Below, piece by piece: positions 1 through 7,785 of a stretch of 64,000 nucleotides of DNA. Position 1 is the stretch's first letter. Every line of letters starts with the position of its first letter. Source of the stretch: Clostridiales bacterium (GTDB lineage Bacteria; Bacillota; Clostridia; Christensenellales; Pumilibacteraceae); assembly GCA_029055565.1 (NCBI GenBank), contig JAIDCZ010000005.1:1-64000 (forward strand). The letters are read 5' to 3'. The notes below the pieces were generated by a model that was not told where the DNA came from, searched no databases, and saw nothing but the letters and a program-made list of their open reading frames with translations. Both the position numbers and the translations under genes were made by a program.

Positions 1-50
1 GTTGTATATTGTAATAGTATACTTATGCGGCAGTAATAGAGGTGCGAGTT

Positions 51-1694
51 ATGGCAGAAAGCGATTTGATTCGCGGAAACGTAGATACCATAATCCTAAA
101 AGTCTTGTACGATGGCGACCGCTACGGCTACGATTTGATTAGACAAATCAATGCTCGCGGCGACGGACAGTGGGAAATTAAACAACCCACCGTTTACGCT
201 TGCCTTAAACGACTGGAAAAACAAGGTTTCGTCACCTCCTATTGGGATTCTGCCGAGTCCGAGGGCGGACGGCGCAAATACTACTCCCTTACCGACAGCG
301 GCAGAGAGGTATTTTTAAAGTACAAAAACGAGTTTGAACGCGCGTCGTCACTGTTCGGCGGCTTGATATTCGATTCGGAGCCTACGGTGTTCATTCACCC
401 TACCGACGATTTTTCGGACGTAGAGGACGAGGGCTACACCTTGCCCAAGCGCAAGCCCAAACGCACGCCCAAAAAACCTAAGGCCGAAGCCGAACCGCAA
501 GACGAACAACCGGAGCCGGAGCCCATACCCGAGCCTATGCCCGATCCGGAACCGGAGCCGAAAATTACTGAGCAAGAACAGCCGACCGTCGACGACGATA
601 TTTACCCCGATACTCAGCCGATTCAAGCGACTGAACCGGAACCCGAACCCGAGCCGCAACCGGAGCAACAGACCGTTGCGCGCGAGGCGCTCGACCCCAA
701 ACAGATAATAGAACGGCTGTTTGCCGCAGAAAACGGCGAAAGCTATTCCGATATTCAGCGCAAGCGCACGTTTGCGCCCATTGACGATCAACCCGCACCG
801 GCACCCAAGCCGGCGGTGCAAAAGGCTCCGCCCGCGCCGGTAGTGCAACGGCCGGTACAGCCGACACCCGCGCCTACTACTGCGCCCGCGCCGGCACCCG
901 CGCAACCGACGCTTCCCCAGCCTACGGCCGAGCGGCCTATGCTCGTGCCCGCGGCGATTAAGGGGTTTGAACCGGCGCCGGTCGAAAAAAATCCCGTAGG
1001 CTTTGCCACTGAGGAGGAATCCCCCGCCCGCCGCGAATACCGTGCGGTACTTGGCGATCTCGTGGATAGGTTCGAGGTAACCTCGCCCGATATTCGCACT
1101 ACGCGGACTGCGGCGGCGCAAGAGCAAGCGGCAACTGCAGAACAGACTGCCGGTCAGTTAGGCAAGGTAGAACAAGCGGTGCGCGAGCTTGGCAACGACG
1201 TAAAAATTCGCAATCACAACAACTCGGCGCAAGAATACGCCGAAAAGAATTTTTACTACAGCAATCGGCTTATGATGACGCATTACACCGGCATGTGCCT
1301 TGCAATGTTCTTGATAGGACTGGTGCTGTTCCTCACCTTTTACGTCGGGCTTAACATGCGCATGCAGTACGACTATGTTTTGTATATCTGCGCCGGACTG
1401 CTGCCCATATTCATGTTTATCACCGCCGTAATCTGTTACGCCAACAATCCCGAAAAGACGCGGCGCATAAACGTTAACTTTAAGTTTTCGCTTATTATCC
1501 GCATAGTGATAATGATACAAGTAGCGGTGGTTATTTACTGCGTAAACCTTATTTGCGGAATGCCGTTAGCGTTCTCCACCTACTATATTCCGTCAATAGT
1601 GCTCCCGCTCGCCTACTCGTTGTTTATACCTATCAGCGAAATCATTTTTATCAACCTTCTCAACTCGGGCAAATATTCTGACAGTAGACAGTAA
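51..1694 (+). CDS. PadR-family regulator fused to a four-helix membrane domain
   Basis: Residues 1-95 are a PadR winged helix: a GNVDTIILKVL-type helix, a YGYDLI motif, TVYACLKRLEKQG recognition helix and a GRRKYY wing. A long Pro/Glu-rich, low-complexity linker (about 115-400) follows, then four hydrophobic segments near 415-438, 441-465, 478-503 and 511-537. Typical PadR proteins are 100-200 aa and soluble, so this should be a membrane-tethered DNA-binding protein (inference). The ATG at 51 is preferred over an in-frame GTG at 42 because AGAGGT lies 7 bases before it. The recombinase gene starts 5 bases after the stop, so the two are probably co-transcribed. The signal sensed is unknown. 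Confidence 0.85.
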   Translation: MAESDLIRGNVDTIILKVLYDGDRYGYDLIRQINARGDGQWEIKQPTVYACLKRLEKQGFVTSYWDSAESEGGRRKYYSLTDSGREVFLKYKNEFERASSLFGGLIFDSEPTVFIHPTDDFSDVEDEGYTLPKRKPKRTPKKPKAEAEPQDEQPEPEPIPEPMPDPEPEPKITEQEQPTVDDDIYPDTQPIQATEPEPEPEPQPEQQTVAREALDPKQIIERLFAAENGESYSDIQRKRTFAPIDDQPAPAPKPAVQKAPPAPVVQRPVQPTPAPTTAPAPAPAQPTLPQPTAERPMLVPAAIKGFEPAPVEKNPVGFATEEESPARREYRAVLGDLVDRFEVTSPDIRTTRTAAAQEQAATAEQTAGQLGKVEQAVRELGNDVKIRNHNNSAQEYAEKNFYYSNRLMMTHYTGMCLAMFLIGLVLFLTFYVGLNMRMQYDYVLYICAGLLPIFMFITAVICYANNPEKTRRINVNFKFSLIIRIVIMIQVAVVIYCVNLICGMPLAFSTYYIPSIVLPLAYSLFIPISEIIFINLLNSGKYSDSRQ

Positions 1695-1699
1695 TACCT

Positions 1700-2830
1700 A
1701 TGAGTTCATACTTCGACGAAAGAACAGAAAAAACTTTAACCGCAATCGAGGACGTACTCGACACTCTGCCCTACTTTGCTCGGGAGTTTAACGTCGGTAT
1801 TTCCATGCGGACTATGCCGCTTACAAGGCTCGGATATCTGCGCGATATTCGGGTCTTTTGCGATTATCTCGTTAAGCGCAAGTTCAAGCGCGACAACCTT
1901 ATGGTTATCGACCTTACCGTCGAGCATCTTGCACAAGTTACCCCTACCGATATAGAGATGTACATAGACTATCTGTCCATGTACACTATGGACGGAAAAA
2001 AGCACACGTGCAAGGAACACGCCAAGGAGCGCAAGGTGTCCTCGCTCCGCGCTATGTTCAAGTACTTTTACAAGCGCGAAAGGATTGACCACGACGTAAT
2101 GACCAAGGTCGATACGCCCAAGGTGCACCTAAAGCCTATAGTCCGCCTCGACGTAAACGAGGTAGTGGATATTCTTGACGAAGCCGAAACCGGCGAAAAC
2201 CTTACCGGTCGGCAAAAGGCGTTTCACGACGCGACCGCCGTGCGCGACGAAGCTATGCTGTCGCTGTTTTTGGGCACCGGCATTCGTATAAGCGAGTGCG
2301 TAGGGCTTAACCGTACCGATATTAACTTTGCCGACAACAGCTTTATGGTAACGCGCAAGGGCGGCAATACGTCCATACTCTACTTTTCGGAGGAAGTGGC
2401 GGACGCTTTGCGCAAGTACATAGACTGGCTGGACGGTCAAATAGCCGAAGGCACGCCGTTTGGCAAGCGCATATACGACCCCGACGCACTGTTCATTTCG
2501 GGCAAGGGCGGGCGCATGACCCCGCGCGCCGTGCAAATGATGGTAAAAAAGTACGCAAAAATAACCACGCCGTTCAAAAAGATAACGCCGCACAAGCTAC
2601 GCAGTACGTACGGCACCAACCTCTACCACGAAACGCACGACATATTCGTAGTGGCCGAGGTTTTGGGCCATACCGACGTTAACACCACGCGCAAGCACTA
2701 CGCCGCTATGAGCGAGGATATTCGCCGCGAAGCGGTAAGCAAGGTAAAGCTACGCGACAAGGATATGCCGGCCGCAGATGCCGACGACGATTACGATTAC
2801 GACGACTACGACGGTGACGACGATGAATAA
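1700..2830 (+). CDS. Tyrosine recombinase/integrase (XerC/XerD-like) with acidic tail
   Basis: An N-terminal SAM-like core-binding domain (about 15-130) precedes a catalytic domain. Visible catalytic residues are R196 (GTGIRISE), H298 and R301 (HKLR), H324 (LGHTD) and nucleophile Y334 (KHYAAM). The protein ends in about 20 Asp/Tyr-rich residues, which XerC/D lack. Length (376 aa) exceeds the usual 300 for Xer. Synteny with a PadR gene rather than a mobile element, and no att-like repeats around it, suggest a housekeeping or regulatory recombinase, but whether it is the dif recombinase cannot be decided here. No clear Shine-Dalgarno; translation is probably coupled to the gene before it. Confidence 0.88.
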   Translation: MSSYFDERTEKTLTAIEDVLDTLPYFAREFNVGISMRTMPLTRLGYLRDIRVFCDYLVKRKFKRDNLMVIDLTVEHLAQVTPTDIEMYIDYLSMYTMDGKKHTCKEHAKERKVSSLRAMFKYFYKRERIDHDVMTKVDTPKVHLKPIVRLDVNEVVDILDEAETGENLTGRQKAFHDATAVRDEAMLSLFLGTGIRISECVGLNRTDINFADNSFMVTRKGGNTSILYFSEEVADALRKYIDWLDGQIAEGTPFGKRIYDPDALFISGKGGRMTPRAVQMMVKKYAKITTPFKKITPHKLRSTYGTNLYHETHDIFVVAEVLGHTDVNTTRKHYAAMSEDIRREAVSKVKLRDKDMPAADADDDYDYDDYDGDDDE

Positions 2831-3203
2831 TACCGTTGCGCATTTGCTTAACGATCGCGCAACAGACCGACTTGCCGATATATACTTGTCGTTTATCAAT
2901 ATCCCGACGACCGATAGAACCTACCGCTTTATCAAAAAAGCGGTTATTCTATCGTTACGGATTGACGACATGCAAGCAGTGTATGCTGAGCTTGAAAAAT
3001 CGGAATCGTGCGCGGCGGAGCAAATAAAAAGCGGCATAGCAAAAGCTATATCCGACTTGCCGCAACCGATAGAGGATATTTTCAACGCCGCCTACTGCCC
3101 CGAATCCGAGCACGGCTTTATGCCGAAGTTCAAATCCGCTGACGATATTATCGCCTTTTTGGGCAAAGCGTTTTTGTATATACTGGAAACCAATTATAAG
3201 TAA
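2823..3203 (+). CDS. Hypothetical protein, 126 aa
   Basis: Unrecognised family. The ATG at 2823 overlaps the recombinase stop by 8 bases (ATGAATAA), typical of translational coupling; a longer in-frame extension back to 2778 would run through the Asp-rich tail of the recombinase and is low complexity. The protein is predicted to be soluble and mostly helical (stretches such as YRFIKKAVILSL and IKSGIAKAISDL), with no signal peptide or membrane segment. It ends just before a long palindromic repeat. Its place as last gene of the PadR-recombinase operon suggests a related role, but no function can be assigned. Confidence 0.65.
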   Translation: MNNTVAHLLNDRATDRLADIYLSFINIPTTDRTYRFIKKAVILSLRIDDMQAVYAELEKSESCAAEQIKSGIAKAISDLPQPIEDIFNAAYCPESEHGFMPKFKSADDIIAFLGKAFLYILETNYK

Positions 3204-3209
3204 AATAAG

Positions 3210-3325
3210 AATAAGGTTGAGATTCTTCACTTCGCGCTTCGCGCTCGTTCTGAATGACAAAAGTATTGGTTACATGCATAATTGCTTTTGTCATCCCGAA
3301 CGTAGTGATGGATCTCAACCTTATT
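3210..3325. repeat. Palindromic intergenic element, AATAAGGTTGAGAT / ATCTCAACCTTATT type
   Basis: The left end AATAAGGTTGAGATTC and right end GATCTCAACCTTATT are inverted copies, as are GAATGACAAAAG and CTTTTGTCATCC further in. It begins 6 bases after a stop codon and separates two convergent genes. A second full copy is at 28493-28586, a half copy at 43811-43852 and a fragment near 10009-10022. The GTCATTCC...GAGGAATCTCAACC core resembles a motif I have seen between genes in many bacteria; function unknown, possibly transcription termination. Confidence 0.7.
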
Positions 3326-3370
3326 TATAATTCTTAATTCTGAATTCTTAATTCTTAATTCTTAATTCTT
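3326..3370. repeat. Heptameric TTCNNAA tract
   Basis: Tandem 7-bp units (TTCTTAA, TTCTGAA) run from the palindrome into the 3' end of the dehydratase activator gene. On the minus strand they read AGAATTAAG and provide the last codons (RIKN) and the TAA stop of that gene. Similar tracts are listed elsewhere in the window. Confidence 0.75.
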
Positions 3371-4308
3371 ACAGCCCCGTTGTCGCACTTGTTGCCCCAA
3401 GAATCAATCAGCTCGTCCTCTTTGTACACGCAAATAATTTCGCAATGGTTGGCGCACTTGCCGCACTCGAATCCGCGCGTTTTGAATTCTATATCGGCAA
3501 CGTCAAACGAGAACGGCCGTTCCTTGCCACTGCGCTTGGCAAGCACTGCCACACCGAACGCGCCCATAAGGTGACCGTTTTCGTCCACTATCACCTCGCT
3601 TCCGACTTCGTCCTCAAACGCCTTTTTAACGCCCACGTTTTTGCTTACGCCGCCCTGAAACACGATGGGCGCTTTTATTTTTTTGCCCTTGCCTATGTTG
3701 TTGAGGTAGTTGGTTACTACGGCCTTGCACAATCCGGCTATTATGTCCTCTTTTTTATGCCCTATCTGCGCCTTGTGCACGAGGTCGCTTTCGGCAAACA
3801 CAGTACAGCGCGCGGCAATGTTAGTCGGCTTTTTGGAGGTCAGCGCTATCTCGCCGAAGTCCTCCACCGATACGCCCAGTCGGTGTGCTTGGCTGGACAA
3901 AAACGAGCCGGTACCCGCCGCGCACAGCGTGTTCATTGCGTAATCCGATACGTATCCGTTTTCGATTAGAATTATTTTGGAGTCTTGCCCGCCTATCTCG
4001 AAAATGGTGTTTACGTCGGGATGGACTGTGGTAGTGCCTATTGCGTGCGCGGTTATTTCGTTTTTAATTACGCTCGCGCCGGTCATTACGCCTATCAGCT
4101 TGCGCGCACTGCCGGTGGTGCCTACCGAAACTATTTCCACGGCCTTGCCCTCAAGCTGGCGCTCCAACGCCTTTAACAGCCGTTTTACCGCGCCGGTGGG
4201 GTCGCCCTCCGTCCACAAGTATTCCTTGGCGAGGATATTGTTGTCGCCGTCTATAACCACGCCCTTGGTGGAAATGGAACCAATATCTATACCTAAATAC
4301 GCCTTCAT
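3355..4308 (-). CDS. 2-hydroxyacyl-CoA dehydratase activator ATPase (BadF/BadG/HgdC family)
   Basis: ASKHA-fold ATPase of the HgdC type, which uses ATP to push an electron from a [4Fe-4S] cluster into a partner dehydratase. Visible: phosphate loop GIDIGSISTKG (6-16), SVGTTGSAR, EIGGQDSK, and the two cluster cysteines C129 (NTLCAAGTG) and C168 (AARCTVFAESD). An extra Cys-rich tail (FECGKCANHCEIIC) is typical of the extended subgroup. Start is the ATG at 4308 with AGGAG upstream, overlapping the previous gene by 4 bases. The last four residues (RIKN) and stop come from a heptameric repeat. Substrate is unknown. Confidence 0.88.
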   Translation of the reverse strand: MKAYLGIDIGSISTKGVVIDGDNNILAKEYLWTEGDPTGAVKRLLKALERQLEGKAVEIVSVGTTGSARKLIGVMTGASVIKNEITAHAIGTTTVHPDVNTIFEIGGQDSKIILIENGYVSDYAMNTLCAAGTGSFLSSQAHRLGVSVEDFGEIALTSKKPTNIAARCTVFAESDLVHKAQIGHKKEDIIAGLCKAVVTNYLNNIGKGKKIKAPIVFQGGVSKNVGVKKAFEDEVGSEVIVDENGHLMGAFGVAVLAKRSGKERPFSFDVADIEFKTRGFECGKCANHCEIICVYKEDELIDSWGNKCDNGAVRIKN

Positions 4309-5390
4309 ACAGCTTTTCTCCTTTCGCTTGATTTGCGGACCTCTATCATATCGTAAAACGCTTCCAGCCTCGTCCTCACGCCCGTTTCGCTCGTTTGCGA
4401 GTCGAAGCTGAAATGAAGGATCGGAACGTTCAAGTCCTCGCTGACGCGCTGTAATATGGGCATTGCGTCGTTTTCCGGCATGCACCCGAACGACTTTACT
4501 TGAATAACGCCGTCACAGCCACTACGCGCAAACTCAATCGCTTCGGCAATAGTGCTGTTTGCCGTCGCGCCTATATCGAACTTAACGTAGTCCTTGGCGT
4601 AGTCGCGCTTGCGCTTGTTTTGGTTGTGGATAATGGTGCACGAAAAGTTCATTTGCCTATAAACCTCCATGCCGAACTTGGCAAGCTCCTTTTCCATAAA
4701 ATGATTGGAAAACGGCTCTTGCACGGTAAAGTAATCGCCAACAAACCCAACCTTAATGGTATGCTCGGGCTTATCCACCTTTATGGCGTTTAGCGCGCCC
4801 CAACAATCCTTGATAAGCTTTTTAACCGCTTTGCCGTCGTTCGTCTTGGCAAGCTGTGCCAAAAACTCGTTATACGTTCTGTCAAACTCGCCGCCGTTCA
4901 CCTCGAACCCGACGTTGCGGCGAATATAGTCCTCAAACTTATCCAGCGCTTCTATAATTTTTATAGTCGTCGGCGCGGCGGCTACTACCTTTGCAAGCGA
5001 TACGTCCGGATTGACTATTTTCATGTTCTTGATTATCGACTTGGGCGAATTCCACTTTATCTCCGCCATGTTAAAGAACTCGAACTCGTACCCCATGTCG
5101 CGCAGTAATTGCTCTTGCAGCTCGCCGTAATACTCCAAGCGGCACTCGCCGTATATCTGCGCAAGGCAGTTTGCGCCCAGCGCCAACGCCTCTATGTACG
5201 TGCCCAAGCAGTACTTAAACGGCGCGCACACGTAATCGGGACTGTACTTACTACCAATCTCCAGCGTCTTTTTGGTTATGGGCGGAGGTATAAGATAGCT
5301 CACGCCGAATCCGTTTTCCATCAAGTACCTAAACGCATACGCATAGTTGCCGATATGCGGAAAGCATACTACTATATCTTTTCTATCCAT
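4305..5390 (-). CDS. 2-hydroxyacyl-CoA dehydratase-type (HgdB-like) iron-sulfur protein
   Basis: Resembles the D/B component family of 2-hydroxyacyl-CoA dehydratases: YSPDYVCAPFKYCLGT near residues 50-65, GECRLEY, and a C-terminal FGCMPENDAMPIL...HFSFDSQTSETGVRTRLEAF block. Conserved Cys in these blocks probably bind a [4Fe-4S] cluster. The ATG at 5390 is used because GGAG precedes it and a longer start would overlap the upstream gene. It sits between a DUF2229-type protein and the activator ATPase, an arrangement common in Clostridia and implying one enzyme system; the physiological substrate is unknown. Confidence 0.78.
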   Translation of the reverse strand: MDRKDIVVCFPHIGNYAYAFRYLMENGFGVSYLIPPPITKKTLEIGSKYSPDYVCAPFKYCLGTYIEALALGANCLAQIYGECRLEYYGELQEQLLRDMGYEFEFFNMAEIKWNSPKSIIKNMKIVNPDVSLAKVVAAAPTTIKIIEALDKFEDYIRRNVGFEVNGGEFDRTYNEFLAQLAKTNDGKAVKKLIKDCWGALNAIKVDKPEHTIKVGFVGDYFTVQEPFSNHFMEKELAKFGMEVYRQMNFSCTIIHNQNKRKRDYAKDYVKFDIGATANSTIAEAIEFARSGCDGVIQVKSFGCMPENDAMPILQRVSEDLNVPILHFSFDSQTSETGVRTRLEAFYDMIEVRKSSERRKAV

Positions 5391-5397
5391 AATTATT

Positions 5398-6342
5398 CTA
5401 TTCTCCGTCCGTCGCGCCAAGCGATTGCCGTTGCGCTTGCTTTTTCAGCTCGATAATATCCACAAAGCTTTCCAGCCGCGTTTCCATACCCGCAGTGCCA
5501 GACTGCGCGTCCACCGTCAGCGTAATCATAGGCTTGTCCTTGTACTTGCGTATAAGCAATTCGTCCATCATGCTGTCCGTGCCGCAAGGGAAGGCCGTTA
5601 CCAAAATTATGCCGTCCACCTTGTCCTTAAGCAGCTCCACCGCGCCGACGAGCTGACGGTTGTACGGCCACTGCATAGTGGTGGTAACGCTTTGCGAGGC
5701 GCGTATGCCCTCGCGCTCGTCAATGTAGTCGGCTATTATAGGTTCACAGCCCAGCGCCTTTACCGCGCTTACTATCGGCTCGCCTATATACTTATCGCCC
5801 ACGCAATAGGAATGCGCAACGATAAGTATTTTGGTCTTGGTCGAATTTTCCAGCACCGCCTTTTGCTGTTGCTCGCGCAACATATCGTAGTTCATTTGCG
5901 CTTGCTTGGCCATTACGTACGCGTACTTAATTTGCGACCGCTTTACTCCGAGGTACTTGCCCATTTTGAAGACTGCCTTGCGCTCGCGGTAAACCTTTCG
6001 GTCGTAAATATCGTAGTACAACAGCTTGACCTTTTTGTCGCGGAACGTGGTGTTCACAAGGTCGGGCAACGCCCAAAACTTAGTGCACATTTCGTACTTT
6101 AGCCAATACTTTTGCCGCGGCACGAATATATAGTCGCACTTATCTATCAGCCACGCCACTTGCCCGAGCATTATTTTGGACGGCAAACACGCCTCGTCTA
6201 TGGCGAGGTTGGATCCGTCCGTCACTATCTGCTTGTCCGTTTCGGGGCTTACTATATAGTCAACCCCTATCTCGTCGAAAAAGGTCGTCCAAAATTTGTG
6301 ATGCTTGTGATATAAAAGCGCTCTCGGTATTCCTATTTTCAT
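5398..6342 (-). CDS. Acyl-CoA dehydratase activase-related protein (DUF2229-type)
   Basis: Starts with the MKIGIPRALLYHKHHKFW segment and continues with SPETDKQIV, DEACLPSKIMLGQ and a terminal AFPCGTDSMMDELL...DAQSGTAGMETRLESF block, the layout of DUF2229 proteins that accompany HgdC-like activators. Conserved Cys (DEACLP, FPCGTD) are candidate cluster ligands. The ATG at 6342 begins one base after the DegV stop; a TTG 12 bases earlier is possible. No good Shine-Dalgarno is present, so coupling to degV translation is likely. Probably a subunit or partner of the neighbouring HgdB-like protein. Confidence 0.78.
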   Translation of the reverse strand: MKIGIPRALLYHKHHKFWTTFFDEIGVDYIVSPETDKQIVTDGSNLAIDEACLPSKIMLGQVAWLIDKCDYIFVPRQKYWLKYEMCTKFWALPDLVNTTFRDKKVKLLYYDIYDRKVYRERKAVFKMGKYLGVKRSQIKYAYVMAKQAQMNYDMLREQQQKAVLENSTKTKILIVAHSYCVGDKYIGEPIVSAVKALGCEPIIADYIDEREGIRASQSVTTTMQWPYNRQLVGAVELLKDKVDGIILVTAFPCGTDSMMDELLIRKYKDKPMITLTVDAQSGTAGMETRLESFVDIIELKKQAQRQSLGATDGE

Positions 6343-6343
6343 A

Positions 6344-7189
6344 CTATTTAGCAAAGAACGATACTGCTATCGCGTTGGGGCCGGCATGCGTGCCTATGGT
6401 ACTGCCAATCATATACGACGGAACGAAGTCGGTGTGCTCCTTCCACAAATGCGCACTGTCGTTAAGGTACTTTTGCAGATAGTTGTCGGACAATCCGGAA
6501 TACGCCAAGGCGTACGGCATATCGAAGTCTATACCGCCGCATTTTTCCACCAGCTGGTTCAAAAGGTTGTTGCTCTTTTTGGAACCCATTGCCTTGCCCA
6601 ACAGCTTGATTTCGCCCTTGGCAACGGAAATAACCGGCTTGATGGAAAGCAGTTCGCCGGCAATGGCCGCAACCGACGATATGCGCCCGCCCTTGCGAAG
6701 ATACTTAAGCGTATCAAGCACGGCCAGTAGCTGTATTTTGTGCTTTTTGTCGTTAAGCTCCTTTTCTATTTCGTCGGCGGCCGCGCCCTCGCTTACCAGC
6801 CTAAGCGCATGGTCCAGCAATACGCGCTCGCCTATGCACGCTTGTATGCTGTCCACCACGCGCACTTTGCCTCCGAACTTTTTTGCCGCCTTTACCGCGC
6901 TCGAATACGTGCCGGACAGCTTGGACGAAATGGTAATTGCTATAACGTCACTGCCGTCGTCAGTCAGCTCCCCAAAGCTTTCGCCCCACGTATACTCGTT
7001 TACTTGGCTGGTCTGCGGCAGCTCAGCGCTTTCTATCAGCCTTTCAAAAAACTCTTCGTGCGAAAGATCTATGCCGTCCGAAAACTCTTCGTCGCCGAAC
7101 CGCACCTTCATAGGCACCAAGTATATTCCCTTTTCGTCGGCTTCGCTATTTACGATATCGGACGCCGAATCGATTACTATTTTAACCAT
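6344..7189 (-). CDS. DegV family fatty-acid-binding protein
   Basis: 281 aa, the usual DegV length. Family features: N-terminal KIVIDSASDI, the EEFFERL and LPQTSQVN segment (fatty-acid carboxylate contact), ISSKLSGTYSSA, VDSIQACIGE and a C-terminal YMIGSTIGTHAGPNAIAVSF. DegV/FakB proteins bind a fatty acid and in some species present it to the kinase FakA; no FakA is in this window. It overlaps the upstream MarR gene by 8 bases and is probably co-regulated with the dehydratase genes. A link of the operon to acyl-lipid metabolism is inference. Confidence 0.92.
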   Translation of the reverse strand: MVKIVIDSASDIVNSEADEKGIYLVPMKVRFGDEEFSDGIDLSHEEFFERLIESAELPQTSQVNEYTWGESFGELTDDGSDVIAITISSKLSGTYSSAVKAAKKFGGKVRVVDSIQACIGERVLLDHALRLVSEGAAADEIEKELNDKKHKIQLLAVLDTLKYLRKGGRISSVAAIAGELLSIKPVISVAKGEIKLLGKAMGSKKSNNLLNQLVEKCGGIDFDMPYALAYSGLSDNYLQKYLNDSAHLWKEHTDFVPSYMIGSTIGTHAGPNAIAVSFFAK

Positions 7190-7631
7190 TGTTTTTAACC
7201 AAATCCTTGTAGTAGTTTTTTAGGTTGTCGACTATCACTCCAAGCGATTTATAAAAAAACGCGCGCTCCTCCTCAGTAAAATCCACGCTTCCCGCCATAA
7301 CGGCTCTGTCCGCCATGCCGAGAATAGTCAATGCCATTTCTTTGCCGCTGTCCGTCAGCGTAATAAGTGCGTTGCGGCTGTTGGGATCGTATTTTACGTA
7401 ACCGTCGTTCTGAATGATTTTCAGTGCACGCGAAATCGCCGCTTTGTCCTCGTGCGTCAATTCGCCAAGCTCCTTCGCCGTAAGCCCTTGCGGATTTTTG
7501 TTGAGATAATAAATGCACATAACGTGAATAGACTTTAATCCAAATCGCTCCATCTCGAACGTCTTGATTTTTTGCACGAGCTTATTCAGCTTTAAAATAG
7601 ATATAGTAAAATCTTCGAATAACTGTCCCAT
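7182..7631 (-). CDS. MarR family transcriptional regulator
   Basis: Winged-helix of MarR type: HVMCIYYLNKNPQGLTAKELGELTHEDKAAISRAL (helices 2-4) and wing NDGYVKYDPNSRNALITLTDSGKEM, with long terminal helices for dimerisation. The ATG at 7631 is 6 bases after AAGGG; a GTG at 7637 is the alternative. It is first gene of the MarR-DegV-dehydratase operon, and two palindromes built on TAGTTGA/TCAACTA flank its promoter, so autoregulation is very likely. Its pairing with DegV recalls FabT-like lipid regulators, but that identity is not shown. Confidence 0.9.
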   Translation of the reverse strand: MGQLFEDFTISILKLNKLVQKIKTFEMERFGLKSIHVMCIYYLNKNPQGLTAKELGELTHEDKAAISRALKIIQNDGYVKYDPNSRNALITLTDSGKEMALTILGMADRAVMAGSVDFTEEERAFFYKSLGVIVDNLKNYYKDLVKNNG

Positions 7632-7640
7632 AATCACCCT

Positions 7641-7660
7641 TTAGTTGATTAGTCAACCAA
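7641..7660. promoter_or_regulatory. Putative MarR operator, downstream site
   Basis: TTAGTTGATTAGTCAACCAA, an imperfect palindrome sharing TTAGTTGA and GTCAACYA with the upstream site. It lies just inside the predicted transcription start, where a bound repressor would block initiation or clearance. Confidence 0.7.
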
Positions 7661-7663
7661 CTC

Positions 7664-7692
7664 AGTATATCGTATTGTATGCACGTTGTCAA
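7664..7692 (-). promoter_or_regulatory. Sigma-A-type promoter of the MarR-DegV operon
   Basis: Minus-strand -35 TTGACA (7687-7692) and -10 TATACT (7664-7669) are separated by 17 bases. The start site should be about 25 bases before the MarR ATG, between the two operators. Confidence 0.85.
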
Positions 7693-7695
7693 CCA

Positions 7696-7719
7696 TTTTA
7701 GTTGACTAATCAACTAAAA
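7696..7719. promoter_or_regulatory. Putative MarR operator, upstream site
   Basis: A near-perfect 24-bp palindrome with arms TTTTAGTTGA and TCAACTAAAA around CTAA. It sits just upstream of the -35 box, so the promoter is bracketed by two related sites. Confidence 0.75.
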
Positions 7720-7785
7720 TATAAAATAGCAATAAAAAAAGACAGCCTTGCAAAATTTTGCAAAGCCGTCCTCAATAATTCTTAA

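Noticed and set aside
348-1127. Arg/Leu-rich frame antisense to the PadR linker
   Set aside because: Reverse complement of Pro/Glu codons; low complexity and not a credible protein.
1700-2830. Tyrosine recombinase considered as an integrase of a mobile element
   Set aside because: No att repeats, tRNA, excisionase or phage genes around it; it is in an operon with a regulator.
3326-3370. Heptameric tract considered as a CRISPR array
   Set aside because: Units are 7 bp, tandem and without spacers; no cas gene nearby.
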